DNA of 64,000 nucleotides, taken from the NCBI GenBank assembly GCA_964624065.1, contig CAZUWF010000009.1:11580-75579 (forward strand). The letters are read 5' to 3'. Source of the DNA: UBA7960 sp964624065 (lineage in GTDB: Bacteria > Bacteroidota > Bacteroidia > Bacteroidales > UBA7960). The notes under the pieces are model-generated. The model was not told where the DNA came from, did not search any database, and worked only from the letters and a program-made list of their open reading frames with translations. The position numbers were made by a program, and so were the translations under genes. Numbering within the stretch: the first letter of the stretch is position 1; every line of letters begins with the position of its first letter. Below are positions 17,889-26,725 of this stretch, piece after piece.

Positions 17889-18839
17889 ATGAAGAAGAGA
17901 ACAAGAAAATATTTTGGTCAATACAAGTGGTCAAACATTTTGTCGATGATAAAAAACAATATGCGCGATCCGAAAGCTTGCCAGGAGGATTTTAGGAACA
18001 ACCTTGTTGTAATAACCGGGGCAACATCTGGAATCGGTTACCACACTGCACGAAAGTACGCAGCAATGGGTGCAAACCTTTTGTGCGTGAACCGAAACCA
18101 GGAAAAATCAGAAAAACTCAAGTGCGAAATCGAAGGAGAATTCAACGTTAAATGCGATTACAAGATTGCAGACTTGAGCCTTCTGAAGGACACCTACAGG
18201 GTAACCGAGGAGCTTTCAAGGATTAATAGCCCGATTGACGTAATAATTCACAATGCTGGCGTTTACCTTACCAAGAGGGAGCTTACTTCCGAAGGGTTTG
18301 AAAAGGTACTTGTAGTTCATTACCTTTCTTCGTTCATTATGAATTACAAGTTGATGTCAAAACTAAGGGAGCAGGAGAAGGCCAGAATCATCATGGTAGG
18401 CTCCGAGGGGCACCGATTTGCCGCTTGGGGTTTGAGGCTGGATGATTTGAACTGGGAAAAGAGGAGGTATTCGGGCTTGAAAAGCTACGGTTCGGCCAAA
18501 TTAGCTCAACTATTGTCAATGTTGGTTTTTGAAGACCATCGCAAGGGAACGGGAGTAAGCATAAACACCATGCACCCCGGAGCAGTTAAAACCGACACTG
18601 GTCAAGAAAACGGACCAATTTACAAGTGGTTAAAGCGAAATTTTTTGGACAAAGCCCTGAAATCGGCTCAGGTATCGGCAGAAGCCTTGTATTACCTGGG
18701 GGTTTCACCAGAAATTGAGGGAGTTAGCGGGAAATTCTTCAACCTAACAACCCCCGAGGATCCTGCGCCACCTGCCGTTGACAGGGAGGCTGCCAATGAA
18801 CTTTGGACCGAAACACTCAAAATTACCGGCCTTAATTGA
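17889..18839 (+). CDS. Short-chain dehydrogenase/reductase (retinol dehydrogenase-like)
   Basis: A 316-residue NAD(P)-dependent oxidoreductase. The Rossmann glycine motif TGATSGIG, the NNAG-equivalent HNAGVY and the catalytic SYGSAK (YxxxK) are present, followed by NTMHPGAVKTD. The length and the 'LxxxGxE..LVVHYLSSF' style resemble eukaryotic retinol dehydrogenase/WW-domain oxidoreductase-type SDRs, which act on lipophilic alcohols. It is in an operon with the NTF2-like gene (10 bases upstream) and the FAD oxidoreductase (28 bases downstream). Confidence 0.88.
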   Translation: MKKRTRKYFGQYKWSNILSMIKNNMRDPKACQEDFRNNLVVITGATSGIGYHTARKYAAMGANLLCVNRNQEKSEKLKCEIEGEFNVKCDYKIADLSLLKDTYRVTEELSRINSPIDVIIHNAGVYLTKRELTSEGFEKVLVVHYLSSFIMNYKLMSKLREQEKARIIMVGSEGHRFAAWGLRLDDLNWEKRRYSGLKSYGSAKLAQLLSMLVFEDHRKGTGVSINTMHPGAVKTDTGQENGPIYKWLKRNFLDKALKSAQVSAEALYYLGVSPEIEGVSGKFFNLTTPEDPAPPAVDREAANELWTETLKITGLN

Positions 18840-18867
18840 CATTGAGGTATTTGTTTCAAAAAACACC

Positions 18868-20484
18868 ATGGAGATGAATCCAAAAAATTACCATACCGTT
18901 GTTGTAGGAGGCGGGATTGCAGGATTGACAGCTACGGCCTATTTGGCCAAGGCGGGAAAAAAAGTTATATTGATAGAAAAAAACCACGAGGTTGGCGGGT
19001 TGGTCAACTCCTTTTGGCGAAACGGTTTCAAATTTGAGGCAGGAGCCAGGGCACTAGAAGATGCTGGGATAATTTTTCCATTTCTCAAGGATCTAAACAT
19101 TGAAATGGAGGTAATGAAAAGCAAGGTTTCGTTGGGCATCGAGAAAAAGGTAATGCACGTTGAAGACCTAAATAGTTTGGAGGAGTACCGTGAACTTCTG
19201 AGGGAGTTTTACCCCGGTAGCCATAAGGATATAGACCACCTTTTTAGGACAATCAAAAAGGTAATGAAGCACATGGAGATTCTATACGGCATAGAAAACC
19301 CTGCCTTCAAGGATGTAAGTAGAGATTTGAAATATGCTTTCACTCAACTATTGCCCTGGCTCCCTAGATTCATCCTTACTGTTGGAAAAATAAACCGGAT
19401 GCAACTACCGGTTGAAGAGTACCTTGCGAAAATCATTAATGACAGGCATCTTAGAGATATTATCTCACAACACTTCTTCAAAGGCACCCCTTCATTTTTT
19501 GCCTTGAGCTATTTTTCGCTTTACCTCGACTATTTTTATCCTAAAGGTGGAGTGGGAACCCTTTCAGAATCGATCAAAGAAAAAATCATTGAACTTGGCG
19601 GAACTATTAAAAACGCAACCCTAGCCAAGGAGGTTATTGCCGATAAAAAAATTGTGATCGATGACCAAGGGAATGCCTACACATACGAAAACCTGATTTG
19701 GGCAGCCGACCTCAAAACCCTATACAACATTACCGATTTGGGAAACCTGCCGACCAAAGTCAAAGCCAGGACCCAAAAGTTGAAGGCTAAAATGATGGTC
19801 CACAGAGGGAGCGAGTCGGTAATTTCACTTTACTTGCAGATCGACGAACCACTAGAAACCTTTGGAAAAATTGCCAACGGTCATTTTTTCTACACCCCAT
19901 CAAGAGAGGGATTGGATCAAACACATCGAGCCGACTTGAACGCTTTGATTGCAAACTTCGAAGCTACTCCGAAAGAAGAGGTGTTGAAGTGGATGGATAG
20001 GTTCACTTCACTCAATACTTACGAGATATCAATTCCGGGTCTCAAGGATAGCAGCTTGGTGCCTCCCGGAAAAACCGGAATGATAATAAGCCTTCTTGCA
20101 GATTATGAGTTGTTTAGAAAGGCCAAGGAGGCAGGCTGGCTTCAAGAGTTTGTTGTCGAATTTGAAAACCGAATGATTGCCACCTTATCCGAAACAATTT
20201 ATCCTATACTCGAGGGCAAGATAATTGGTCGGTTCTCGTTCAATCCACTTAGCTTCCAAAACCGTATAGGCACCTCAGAAGGTGCAATAGTGGGATGGGC
20301 GTTTCATAAGGACTTGCCAGTGAGGAACAAAATACAGCACGGGGCACTCTCGGTTTTAACTCCCCTCCCATCAGTTTTTCAGGCCGGCCAGTGGGCATAC
20401 AGCCCGGCCGGTGTACCAATGTCGATCCTTACCGGTAAACTTGCCGCAGACAAGGTTATGAAGAGCAAGCCCAGGCCTTTTTAA
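18868..20484 (+). CDS. FAD-dependent oxidoreductase, phytoene desaturase/retinol saturase-like
   Basis: A 538-residue flavoprotein. The dinucleotide-binding fold VVVGGGIAGLTATAYLAKAGKKV ends in the FAD ribose-binding acidic residue (LIEKN), followed by EVGGLVNSF; FYPKGGVGTLSESI is the second family landmark, and the C-terminal QWAYSPAGVPMSILTGKLAA contacts FAD. Such enzymes desaturate or saturate isoprenoids and other lipids. The frame is open to 18778, inside the SDR gene, but ATG 18868 places the GxGxxG motif close to the N-terminus as usual. It is the core enzyme of the cluster. Confidence 0.85.
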   Translation: MEMNPKNYHTVVVGGGIAGLTATAYLAKAGKKVILIEKNHEVGGLVNSFWRNGFKFEAGARALEDAGIIFPFLKDLNIEMEVMKSKVSLGIEKKVMHVEDLNSLEEYRELLREFYPGSHKDIDHLFRTIKKVMKHMEILYGIENPAFKDVSRDLKYAFTQLLPWLPRFILTVGKINRMQLPVEEYLAKIINDRHLRDIISQHFFKGTPSFFALSYFSLYLDYFYPKGGVGTLSESIKEKIIELGGTIKNATLAKEVIADKKIVIDDQGNAYTYENLIWAADLKTLYNITDLGNLPTKVKARTQKLKAKMMVHRGSESVISLYLQIDEPLETFGKIANGHFFYTPSREGLDQTHRADLNALIANFEATPKEEVLKWMDRFTSLNTYEISIPGLKDSSLVPPGKTGMIISLLADYELFRKAKEAGWLQEFVVEFENRMIATLSETIYPILEGKIIGRFSFNPLSFQNRIGTSEGAIVGWAFHKDLPVRNKIQHGALSVLTPLPSVFQAGQWAYSPAGVPMSILTGKLAADKVMKSKPRPF

Positions 20485-20495
20485 ACACCACATTA

Positions 20496-21410
20496 ATGGG
20501 AAAAATTGAAAAAGCAACAGAAAATAGGTCGGTTTTCGCATCCAAACTATTTCAATTTTTGCTTGTAATGGTAGGCTTCAAAAGCCGAATGGACAGGAAT
20601 ATTGTAAAAGACAAGTACCGGAAAACTCCAGCAAAAATTCCAAGATCCTTTGAGCGGAAAAATACCGTGAAGGTTTCCACTATAGATGGACGAATTGTTT
20701 GGAACATTTCCCCCAAATCCCACCACCCCGAAGTAGTAGTAATTTATTTGCACGGCGGAGCTTATTTTTCCAACCTTACGTTGCTCCATTGGCCACTCAT
20801 AGCGAAACTACTCGAAAAAACAGGGGCAAAAATCATTGTTCCGGATTACCCTTTGGCACCCAAATTTACCTGCACCGACACATACACTTTTCTCGACAAA
20901 CTACACGATAAAGTTTTGGAAGAAAACCCCGCGAAGCGGATTGTTTTCGTGGGCGATTCGGCAGGTGGGGGTCTGGCAATGGGGTTTGCCCAACAATTAA
21001 GGAATGAAGGAAAAACACTGCCCGACCACCTCATACTTTACTCGCCCTGGCTTGACGCATCAATGACCGACCCAAATTTAAAGAAATTGGAAAAGACCGA
21101 AAAGGTTTTGAGCTTGAAAGGGTTAAAAAAGGCCGGAGAAAAATATGCGGGTTCCCATGATATAAAAAACTTCAGGGTAAGTCCCTTGTATGGCAACCTG
21201 AAAGGTTTAGGAAAAATCTCAATATTCACTGCAACTCACGAAATGCTTAATGCTGACGCTAAAAGGTTTAAAGAAAAGGCAATTGAAGCGGGTATTTATC
21301 TAAACTACTTCGAATACAGGGGGTTATTTCACTGTTGGGTGCTAGTGCCCTTTCTCGGTGCAACCCAAGATGTTGTGCAAAAAACAGCTAGATTGATAAA
21401 AACCTGTTGA
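20496..21410 (+). CDS. Alpha/beta hydrolase fold-3 (hormone-sensitive lipase family)
   Basis: A 304-residue hydrolase with the family signature HGGAYF (oxyanion hole) and the nucleophile elbow GDSAGGG; PDYPLAPK, ILYSPWLD and the late HCWVLVPFLGA His region are also present. It probably hydrolyses small or acyl esters; the substrate is unknown. It has no signal peptide. It starts 12 bases after the FAD oxidoreductase and is the last gene of the 16977-21410 cluster. Confidence 0.88.
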   Translation: MGKIEKATENRSVFASKLFQFLLVMVGFKSRMDRNIVKDKYRKTPAKIPRSFERKNTVKVSTIDGRIVWNISPKSHHPEVVVIYLHGGAYFSNLTLLHWPLIAKLLEKTGAKIIVPDYPLAPKFTCTDTYTFLDKLHDKVLEENPAKRIVFVGDSAGGGLAMGFAQQLRNEGKTLPDHLILYSPWLDASMTDPNLKKLEKTEKVLSLKGLKKAGEKYAGSHDIKNFRVSPLYGNLKGLGKISIFTATHEMLNADAKRFKEKAIEAGIYLNYFEYRGLFHCWVLVPFLGATQDVVQKTARLIKTC

Positions 21411-21488
21411 TTTTGAATTAACTGGCGTCTCTTTTCAAACTCCCAATTTCTATTCTTATTCTTCTTTACTTGTTTCCATCAAACTCAA

Positions 21489-21516
21489 TTGTTTCGCATA
21501 GGTTTTAATACCTTTG
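21489..21516 (+). promoter_or_regulatory. Promoter of the SAM methyltransferase gene
   Basis: TTG (21489-21491), 17 bases, then TACCTTTG (21509-21516), a perfect TAnnTTTG. Its position rules out the upstream TTG start at 21489 and supports ATG 21567. Confidence 0.65.
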
Positions 21517-21566
21517 CTTGCAAGAATCAGACCGATACAGCCACCCATAAAATTGTTTTCCCGCCC

Positions 21567-22754
21567 ATGAACTCCCCAGATAGCTTTATTTCCGAAATCT
21601 CCAAAAGCCTAAAGAAAAATTCCTTTGTAAAACTGAACCTGGCAAACTACCACGGAAACCAAGAAGACCTCATTGCCGCTCACGCCAAAATTGCAATTGT
21701 AAAGAATACACCTAAGTTGAGTTTTACGTTCAGGCACAAGTCCAAAGATATAGTAAAAAACTATTTTTTTGAAGAAGCTATGGTAATAGTCCAAAGTTTG
21801 CTAAATAAAAGCGGATTTCGGACCGCCACACTTTTCACGCTGAATAGTGACATCGGCATTGAAATTAAAAAGGGCAATAACTGCAGGATTTTTAGCAAGA
21901 AACCCACATTCGCTTCGCTGCCACCAACAGACCATGATAAGTCTAAGAAAAGAATTATTGAAACCACTGACAAGCTTTACCTCCACGAGCTGAAAATAAC
22001 CAACAAGGAAGGAGGTGTTTACCCCGGTGCTCAAGATAAGTACAGGCAGATAAACCACTACGTCGAAATTTTGAGCTCACTGCTTAAAGAGTTACCCCAA
22101 GGAAAAACCATAAATGTAGCAGATATGGGTGCCGGAAAGGGTTACCTCACTTTTGCACTATACGACTACCTAATCAATAACCTGAAAATTCATGCAATTA
22201 TAACGGGAGTTGAGCATAAGAAGGAACTGGTTGACCTTTGCAACGATATTGCCAAAAAATCAAACTACGACAAACTTAGTTTCGTGCAGGGTAGTATTGA
22301 TAGCTACGCAAGCTCCGACATTGACGTATTAATAGCGCTCCATGCCTGCGATACCGCCACCGACGACGCCATAGCAAAAGGAATTAGTTGCAACGCCCGG
22401 CTAATAGTGGTGGCCCCTTGCTGCCACAAACAAATCCGCAAGGAAATTTCAAGGAATAAGCCAGACAACCAACTTGATTTCTTGCAGAGGTTCGGCATTT
22501 TTCTCGAACGCCAATCAGAAATGATTACCGACGGGATAAGGGCACTAATTCTTGAATACTTTGGATATAATGTAAAAGTTTTGGAATTCGTTTCCGATGC
22601 CCACACTCCCAAAAACATATTGATCATTGGGTCGAAAAAGGGAAAAGTTTTGGATACCCAAAAATCAGAAATACTTGAAAAGCTGAGATTAACCAAAGAT
22701 TACTTCGGCATTGGCTACCACCATTTGGAAAAAGTATTGAAAGCAAGCCAATAG
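21567..22754 (+). CDS. Class I SAM-dependent methyltransferase (Methyltransf_32-like)
   Basis: A 395-residue cytosolic protein. The SAM-binding motif is ADMGAGKGYLTFALYDYL (residues about 185-202), with IALHACDTATDDAIAKG and VAPCCHKQIRKE downstream. These motifs resemble the Methyltransf_32/TRMT13-like group, in which the conserved CC-H segment is typical of RNA-modifying members. The N-terminal 140 residues are a family-specific extension. The substrate is unknown; tRNA or rRNA is a reasonable guess. The start is chosen after the promoter at 21509-21516. Confidence 0.75.
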   Translation: MNSPDSFISEISKSLKKNSFVKLNLANYHGNQEDLIAAHAKIAIVKNTPKLSFTFRHKSKDIVKNYFFEEAMVIVQSLLNKSGFRTATLFTLNSDIGIEIKKGNNCRIFSKKPTFASLPPTDHDKSKKRIIETTDKLYLHELKITNKEGGVYPGAQDKYRQINHYVEILSSLLKELPQGKTINVADMGAGKGYLTFALYDYLINNLKIHAIITGVEHKKELVDLCNDIAKKSNYDKLSFVQGSIDSYASSDIDVLIALHACDTATDDAIAKGISCNARLIVVAPCCHKQIRKEISRNKPDNQLDFLQRFGIFLERQSEMITDGIRALILEYFGYNVKVLEFVSDAHTPKNILIIGSKKGKVLDTQKSEILEKLRLTKDYFGIGYHHLEKVLKASQ

Positions 22755-23190
22755 TCCCGAAACTTGTTGGACCAATGGCATTGAACGAGTAAACCAAAAA
22801 CATTAAAACCTATGTTGTGCTGCTTAATGGTGTGAAGAAGGATTTAAAACCTGTGAAAATCAGCCTGATTTGCTACGCCAGTGTTCCAAAACCAATCACG
22901 AGCATTTTCAACCAATTCAGCAAATTTTGGATGGAGAAGGAAAAATCGTCCAATTTTTCATTTTCGGTTTTGATCTGAACCTTCTTTTAGCCATAAATGC
23001 TTTGATTTGGATAAACCCGGGGATTTATTTGCCTGCAAACCAATTATAAAAATGAGAAAAGCAGCCAAATTGCAAGCCATATAAAAAAACTCCTGCATAG
23101 GTTTTTTGAAAAAAAAATTTCACTACCTTTGCAGTCCGTTTTAAAAAACTAGAATTAACAAGTAAATCAATTAATTAAAAGCTGTAAAAA
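22755..23190. other. Intergenic region upstream of rpsF
   Basis: 436 bases with no recognisable open frame. The 3' end holds the ribosomal operon promoter box at 23124-23131. No ribosomal-protein leader structure could be identified by eye. Confidence 0.5.
23124..23131 (+). promoter_or_regulatory. -7 box of the rpsF-rpsR-rplI operon
   Basis: TACCTTTG, a perfect TAnnTTTG followed by C, with TTTTTTG 15 bases upstream (shorter than the usual spacer). It lies 59 bases before the rpsF ATG. Confidence 0.6.
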
Positions 23191-23547
23191 ATGCTAAGAC
23201 AGTACGAAACCGTTTTCATTATGACTCCCGTTTTGTCTGATGAACAGATGAAGGAAGCGGTAAAAAAGTTTCAGGATTTCCTGAACAAGAAGGGTGCTGA
23301 GATAGTTCACGAGGTCCAGTGGGGCCTTCGTAAGCTTGCCTACCCCATCCAAAAAAAATCAACAGGTTTTTATCACCTGATTGAGTTCAAGGCCGACACG
23401 TCGGTTATTGCCGAACTCGAACTAGAGTTCAAGCGGGACGAGAGAATCATTCGCTTTTTGACAGTGGCATTGGACAAACACGCCATTGCCTACAACCTAA
23501 GGAAAAGAGTTGAAAAGGATGCACCTAAAGTCACCGAAACCAAGTAA
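23191..23547 (+). CDS. rpsF: 30S ribosomal protein bS6
   Basis: A 118-residue protein with the bS6 pattern: LRQYETVFIMTPVLSDEQM at the N-terminus, WGLRKLAYPIQKKSTGFYHLIEF in the middle and ERIIRFLTVALD. It binds bS18 in the 30S platform. It is the first gene of rpsF-rpsR-rplI, a conserved order. No Shine-Dalgarno precedes its ATG. Confidence 0.98.
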   Translation: MLRQYETVFIMTPVLSDEQMKEAVKKFQDFLNKKGAEIVHEVQWGLRKLAYPIQKKSTGFYHLIEFKADTSVIAELELEFKRDERIIRFLTVALDKHAIAYNLRKRVEKDAPKVTETK

Positions 23548-23577
23548 ATGTCGGCAAATCACTAAATTTTAGCGAAA

Positions 23578-23850
23578 ATGAACAATCCATCAAATTCAGA
23601 AGTAAGATATTTGGCTCCAATAGCCGTTGACGTTAAGAAGAAAAAATATTGCCGCTTCAAGAAACTAGGCATAAAGTACATCGATTACAAAGATCCCAAC
23701 TTCTTGCTGAAGTTCGTAAACGAGCAAGGAAAAATCCTTCCACGTCGCCTCACAGGTACATCGATTAAATACCAACGCAAAGTTACCCAGGCAATCAAGC
23801 GCGCACGTCACCTTTCGCTCATGCCATACGTAGCTGATCTTTTAAAATAA
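23578..23850 (+). CDS. rpsR: 30S ribosomal protein bS18
   Basis: A 90-residue protein with KKKYCRFKKLGIKYIDYKDPNFLLKFV, LPRRLTGTSIKYQRKVTQAIKRARHLSLMPYV, the bS18 core. In Bacteroidota, bS18, bS6 and bS21 together have been reported to hold the 16S anti-Shine-Dalgarno tail. Its stop codon overlaps the Shine-Dalgarno of rplI. Confidence 0.98.
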   Translation: MNNPSNSEVRYLAPIAVDVKKKKYCRFKKLGIKYIDYKDPNFLLKFVNEQGKILPRRLTGTSIKYQRKVTQAIKRARHLSLMPYVADLLK

Positions 23851-23855
23851 GGAGG
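23849..23855 (+). promoter_or_regulatory. Strong Shine-Dalgarno of rplI
   Basis: AAGGAGG with a 7-base spacer to ATG 23863, overlapping the rpsR stop. Unusual here: only rplI and infC among the ribosomal-protein and translation-factor genes of the window have a clear Shine-Dalgarno. Confidence 0.85.
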
Positions 23856-23862
23856 AAATACA

Positions 23863-24312
23863 ATGGAAATTATTTTGATTCAAGACGTTCCCAATTTGGG
23901 TTTTAAAGACGATATCGTAAACGTAAAACCAGGCTACGCAACTAACTTCCTCATTCCCAAAGGATTGGCCGTTATTGCCCTTGCCTCTGAAAAGAAAAAG
24001 CTTGCCGAAACCTTGAAGCAGCGCTCGTACAAGGAGGAAAAAATCAAGAAAGACGCCGAGAAACTTGCCGAAAAGCTTAGCGATATCCACGTTAAAATAG
24101 GTGCAAAGGTGGGCTCGACCGGCAAACTTTTTGGCTCGGTAAACTCAATGCAAATTGCCGATGCAATCAAGGAACAGTACGACATTGACCTCGATCGCAA
24201 GAAAATTCTCCTTGATGGGGATTCAATTAAGGAAGTAGGTGTTTACACCGCAAAAGTGAACCTGCACAAGGAGGTAAGGTTCGACATCAAATTCGAAGTA
24301 ATAGCCGAGTAA
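23863..24312 (+). CDS. rplI: 50S ribosomal protein bL9
   Basis: A 149-residue protein with the bL9 N-domain signature MEIILIQDVPNLGFKDDIVNVKPGYATNFLIPKGLA (residues 1-36, abbreviated landmarks MEIILIQDV and GYATNFLIPKG), a long connecting helix and a C-terminal domain (KVGSTGKLFGSVN). It is the last gene of the operon, with a terminator 30 bases downstream. Confidence 0.98.
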   Translation: MEIILIQDVPNLGFKDDIVNVKPGYATNFLIPKGLAVIALASEKKKLAETLKQRSYKEEKIKKDAEKLAEKLSDIHVKIGAKVGSTGKLFGSVNSMQIADAIKEQYDIDLDRKKILLDGDSIKEVGVYTAKVNLHKEVRFDIKFEVIAE

Positions 24313-24341
24313 CTTAGAAACCCGTACAGGATAGCAAAATT

Positions 24342-24370
24342 AGCCTGCCAATATTTGGCGGGCTTTTTTT
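24342..24370 (+). terminator. Terminator of the rpsF-rpsR-rplI operon
   Basis: Stem AGCCTGCCA (24342-24350) / TGGCGGGCT (24356-24364) with one G-T pair, a 5-base loop and a T-run. Confidence 0.88.
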
Positions 24371-24381
24371 GTAGAATTGCA

Positions 24382-24389
24382 TAACTTTG
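24382..24389 (+). promoter_or_regulatory. -7 box upstream of the RNA methyltransferase gene
   Basis: TAACTTTG, a perfect TAnnTTTG followed by C, 144 bases before the ATG. No good -33 element was seen at the usual distance. Confidence 0.4.
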
Positions 24390-24533
24390 CAATAAAACCA
24401 CTTAAATTAAATTTTTCACAAATTACGCGGTGGATTGCCTGAATGTTTTTTGCTAACTATCAGTAGGTTAGTACCAGGGCAAGCAAATATACTGAGGGGA
24501 TCCGAAATTGTTTTTGACAAGTAACCTTTTAAA

Positions 24534-25289
24534 ATGCTCTCTGCCACCCAAATAAAATTCGTAAAGAGCTTGCACCAGAAGAAGTTTCGGGACCTGAATA
24601 ATTTATTTTTGGTAGAGGGGGAGAAAATGGTTTCGGAACTTCCAAAATCGCTACTGGTTGTGGAGGCAATATTCGCCACCATTGGCTGGATGGAAGCAAA
24701 CCCGGGTCTGTTTCCTGGCAAGGCGCCCATACATATTGCAACCAAAAGGGATTTGGAGCGGATAACCACCCTCAAAACCCCACCGGCGGTTTTGGCAGTG
24801 GTAAAAATGCCAATTGTCAATTATGATTTTGGAGCAAGCACAGGGCATCCAACCCTGGTACTTGACAAAATCCAAGACCCGGGAAATCTTGGTACCATAA
24901 TCAGAACCGCCGACTGGTTTGGGATAAAAGAGGTGGTTTGTTCGAAAGAAACTGCCGACCTCTACAACCCCAAGGCTATTCAGGCAACCATGGGATCCTT
25001 TGCTAGGATGAATGTCCAATATAGGAACCTGCCTGAATTTTTAAGGGGAGTTGAGGGGCAAAAATCTATTTTTGGAGCAACACTAAAAGGGGATCCAATA
25101 GGCCATATCAAGCCGGCAAGTGGCTCCATTTTGGTTATTGGAAACGAGTCAAAGGGTATTTCGGAAGAGGTGATGAATTTCCTTACCAATGAAGTAACGA
25201 TTCCGGGCGGGGGAATGAAGTCCGCCGAATCCTTAAACGCAGCAGTAGCTGCTGGGATTTTGATGGCTTGGCTAACCGCCAACCCCTGA
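24534..25289 (+). CDS. TrmH/SpoU-family RNA 2'-O-methyltransferase
   Basis: A 251-residue SPOUT enzyme that methylates a ribose 2'-hydroxyl of rRNA or tRNA using SAM. It has an N-terminal substrate-binding domain (VKSLHQKKFRD...FLVEGEKMV) and the three SpoU motifs: DKIQDPGNLGTIIRTADWFG, VIGNESKGIS and IPGGGMKSAESLNAAVAAGI. The proline usual in motif 3 (IPM) is replaced by the GGGM variant. The site (RlmB-like or other) cannot be told. It is a single gene that converges on the M19 peptidase gene. Confidence 0.9.
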   Translation: MLSATQIKFVKSLHQKKFRDLNNLFLVEGEKMVSELPKSLLVVEAIFATIGWMEANPGLFPGKAPIHIATKRDLERITTLKTPPAVLAVVKMPIVNYDFGASTGHPTLVLDKIQDPGNLGTIIRTADWFGIKEVVCSKETADLYNPKAIQATMGSFARMNVQYRNLPEFLRGVEGQKSIFGATLKGDPIGHIKPASGSILVIGNESKGISEEVMNFLTNEVTIPGGGMKSAESLNAAVAAGILMAWLTANP

Positions 25290-25317
25290 GGAGGCAGTTT
25301 TTATTAGGATTTTCTTC

Positions 25318-26640
25318 CTATTTGGCAATATTTTGGTTCGCCTCGAAAACCCTCATAAAGTTTCCGCCCCATATTTTTTCAATCTCACCAAATGTGTAGC
25401 CCCGTCTTAATAGTTCGCGCGTGATGTTTTTTAGCTCCGAAACATCGTAGCAGTCAATTAGTGCCCCGCCGCCATCGAAATCGGTACCAATTCCTACGTG
25501 GTCAATACCGGCAACCTTCACTATATGGTCTATGTGATCAACTAGGTCTGCTACGGTTGCCATAGGTCCGGGGAACTTGCGATCGGTTTGGAACCAATCG
25601 TTTCGGGCAGCTTCCATTTGCTCGTCGGTAAGGTCTTGAAAGTTGTTGTGCCTTTTCCTAAGGTCTTCCATAGCTTGATCTCGCTCTGGGTCTGGCGGCA
25701 AAATTTTTACGTAGGCACTCAATAGGCAAACCTGAACCACCCCGCCGTTTTTTGCAATTGCCACAAGCAGGTCGTCAGAAAGATTGCGCGGATGGTCGCA
25801 AATCGCTCTTGCGTTGGAGTGTGAGGCAATAATCGGCAGGGTTGTGATTTCCAAAACATCTTGAACCGCCTTGTCGGAGATGTGACTGACATCAACCATC
25901 ATTCCAAGTTCATTCATTCGTTTAACCACCTCCTTGCCAAACTCCGACAGTCCGTTGTGAATTGGGCCGGAATGGTCGGTTGATGAGTCGCAAATTTGGT
26001 TGTTTAATGTGTGCGAAAGCCCAATATACCTAGCCCCAAGGTGGTAAAATTTATCAACCAAATTAATATCCATACCTAGTGGGTAGGCATTCTCTACGCC
26101 AAGATAAACCGCTTTTTTTCCATTTCGCTTGAGGTGGAATGCATCTGATGGTTTGAGGGCCAACCCTGCAAGTTCATTGGCTTTTGCCATTGTTGAGTTG
26201 ATGGTTTCGAATATTTCTAAAGCGCGCCTTAGTGCCTCTTCGTATGCTGCCTCGTTTAAGGATCCTTGACCCAGGAAGACTGCAAAGAAAACGGCATCCA
26301 GACCACCTTCGTCCATTCGCCGAAAATCCAGCTTCCCTCCACCCTCTCGTGCGAGGTTTCTGTTTGTGAGGTCAAGGTTGCTACGCAATAGCCTCAAAGG
26401 TGTATCAACGTGGGTGTCAATACTCAATACTCTTTGATGTATGTATTCGATCATCGCAACGGTATCACCAAGCAATTTGTCATAAACCCGATCGTCAACA
26501 ATTTTTTCATGGCAAATTCCTGGTGCTTGGCTTTCTTCGGGCTTTTTGAATCTGGTTGGGCTTTCAACAGGGGCGCCAAATACCGTTAGGCCAGAAAAAG
26601 CCATTACCGTAAAAGCAAAAATTGATTTTTTGGAAAACAT
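25318..26640 (-). CDS. Membrane dipeptidase (renal dipeptidase-like, peptidase M19)
   Basis: A 440-residue zinc dipeptidase with an N-terminal signal sequence (1-22), hence exported. Metal-binding landmarks are IDTHVDTP (HxD), GARYIGLSH, MVDVSHISD, IIASHSNARAICDHPRNL and VGIGTDFDGG, all in the family order. M19 enzymes cleave dipeptides, some with D-residues. The YihY-like gene ends 85 bases upstream and the two may be cotranscribed. Confidence 0.93.
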   Translation of the reverse strand: MFSKKSIFAFTVMAFSGLTVFGAPVESPTRFKKPEESQAPGICHEKIVDDRVYDKLLGDTVAMIEYIHQRVLSIDTHVDTPLRLLRSNLDLTNRNLAREGGGKLDFRRMDEGGLDAVFFAVFLGQGSLNEAAYEEALRRALEIFETINSTMAKANELAGLALKPSDAFHLKRNGKKAVYLGVENAYPLGMDINLVDKFYHLGARYIGLSHTLNNQICDSSTDHSGPIHNGLSEFGKEVVKRMNELGMMVDVSHISDKAVQDVLEITTLPIIASHSNARAICDHPRNLSDDLLVAIAKNGGVVQVCLLSAYVKILPPDPERDQAMEDLRKRHNNFQDLTDEQMEAARNDWFQTDRKFPGPMATVADLVDHIDHIVKVAGIDHVGIGTDFDGGGALIDCYDVSELKNITRELLRRGYTFGEIEKIWGGNFMRVFEANQNIAK

Positions 26641-26725
26641 GCGGCAGGTGTTGTGTTTTTTTGTGGTTTAAAAATGTCCGGTGACAGGAGTATTTTTTAG
26701 AATTTACCTTGTTAGGTTTGTTTCG

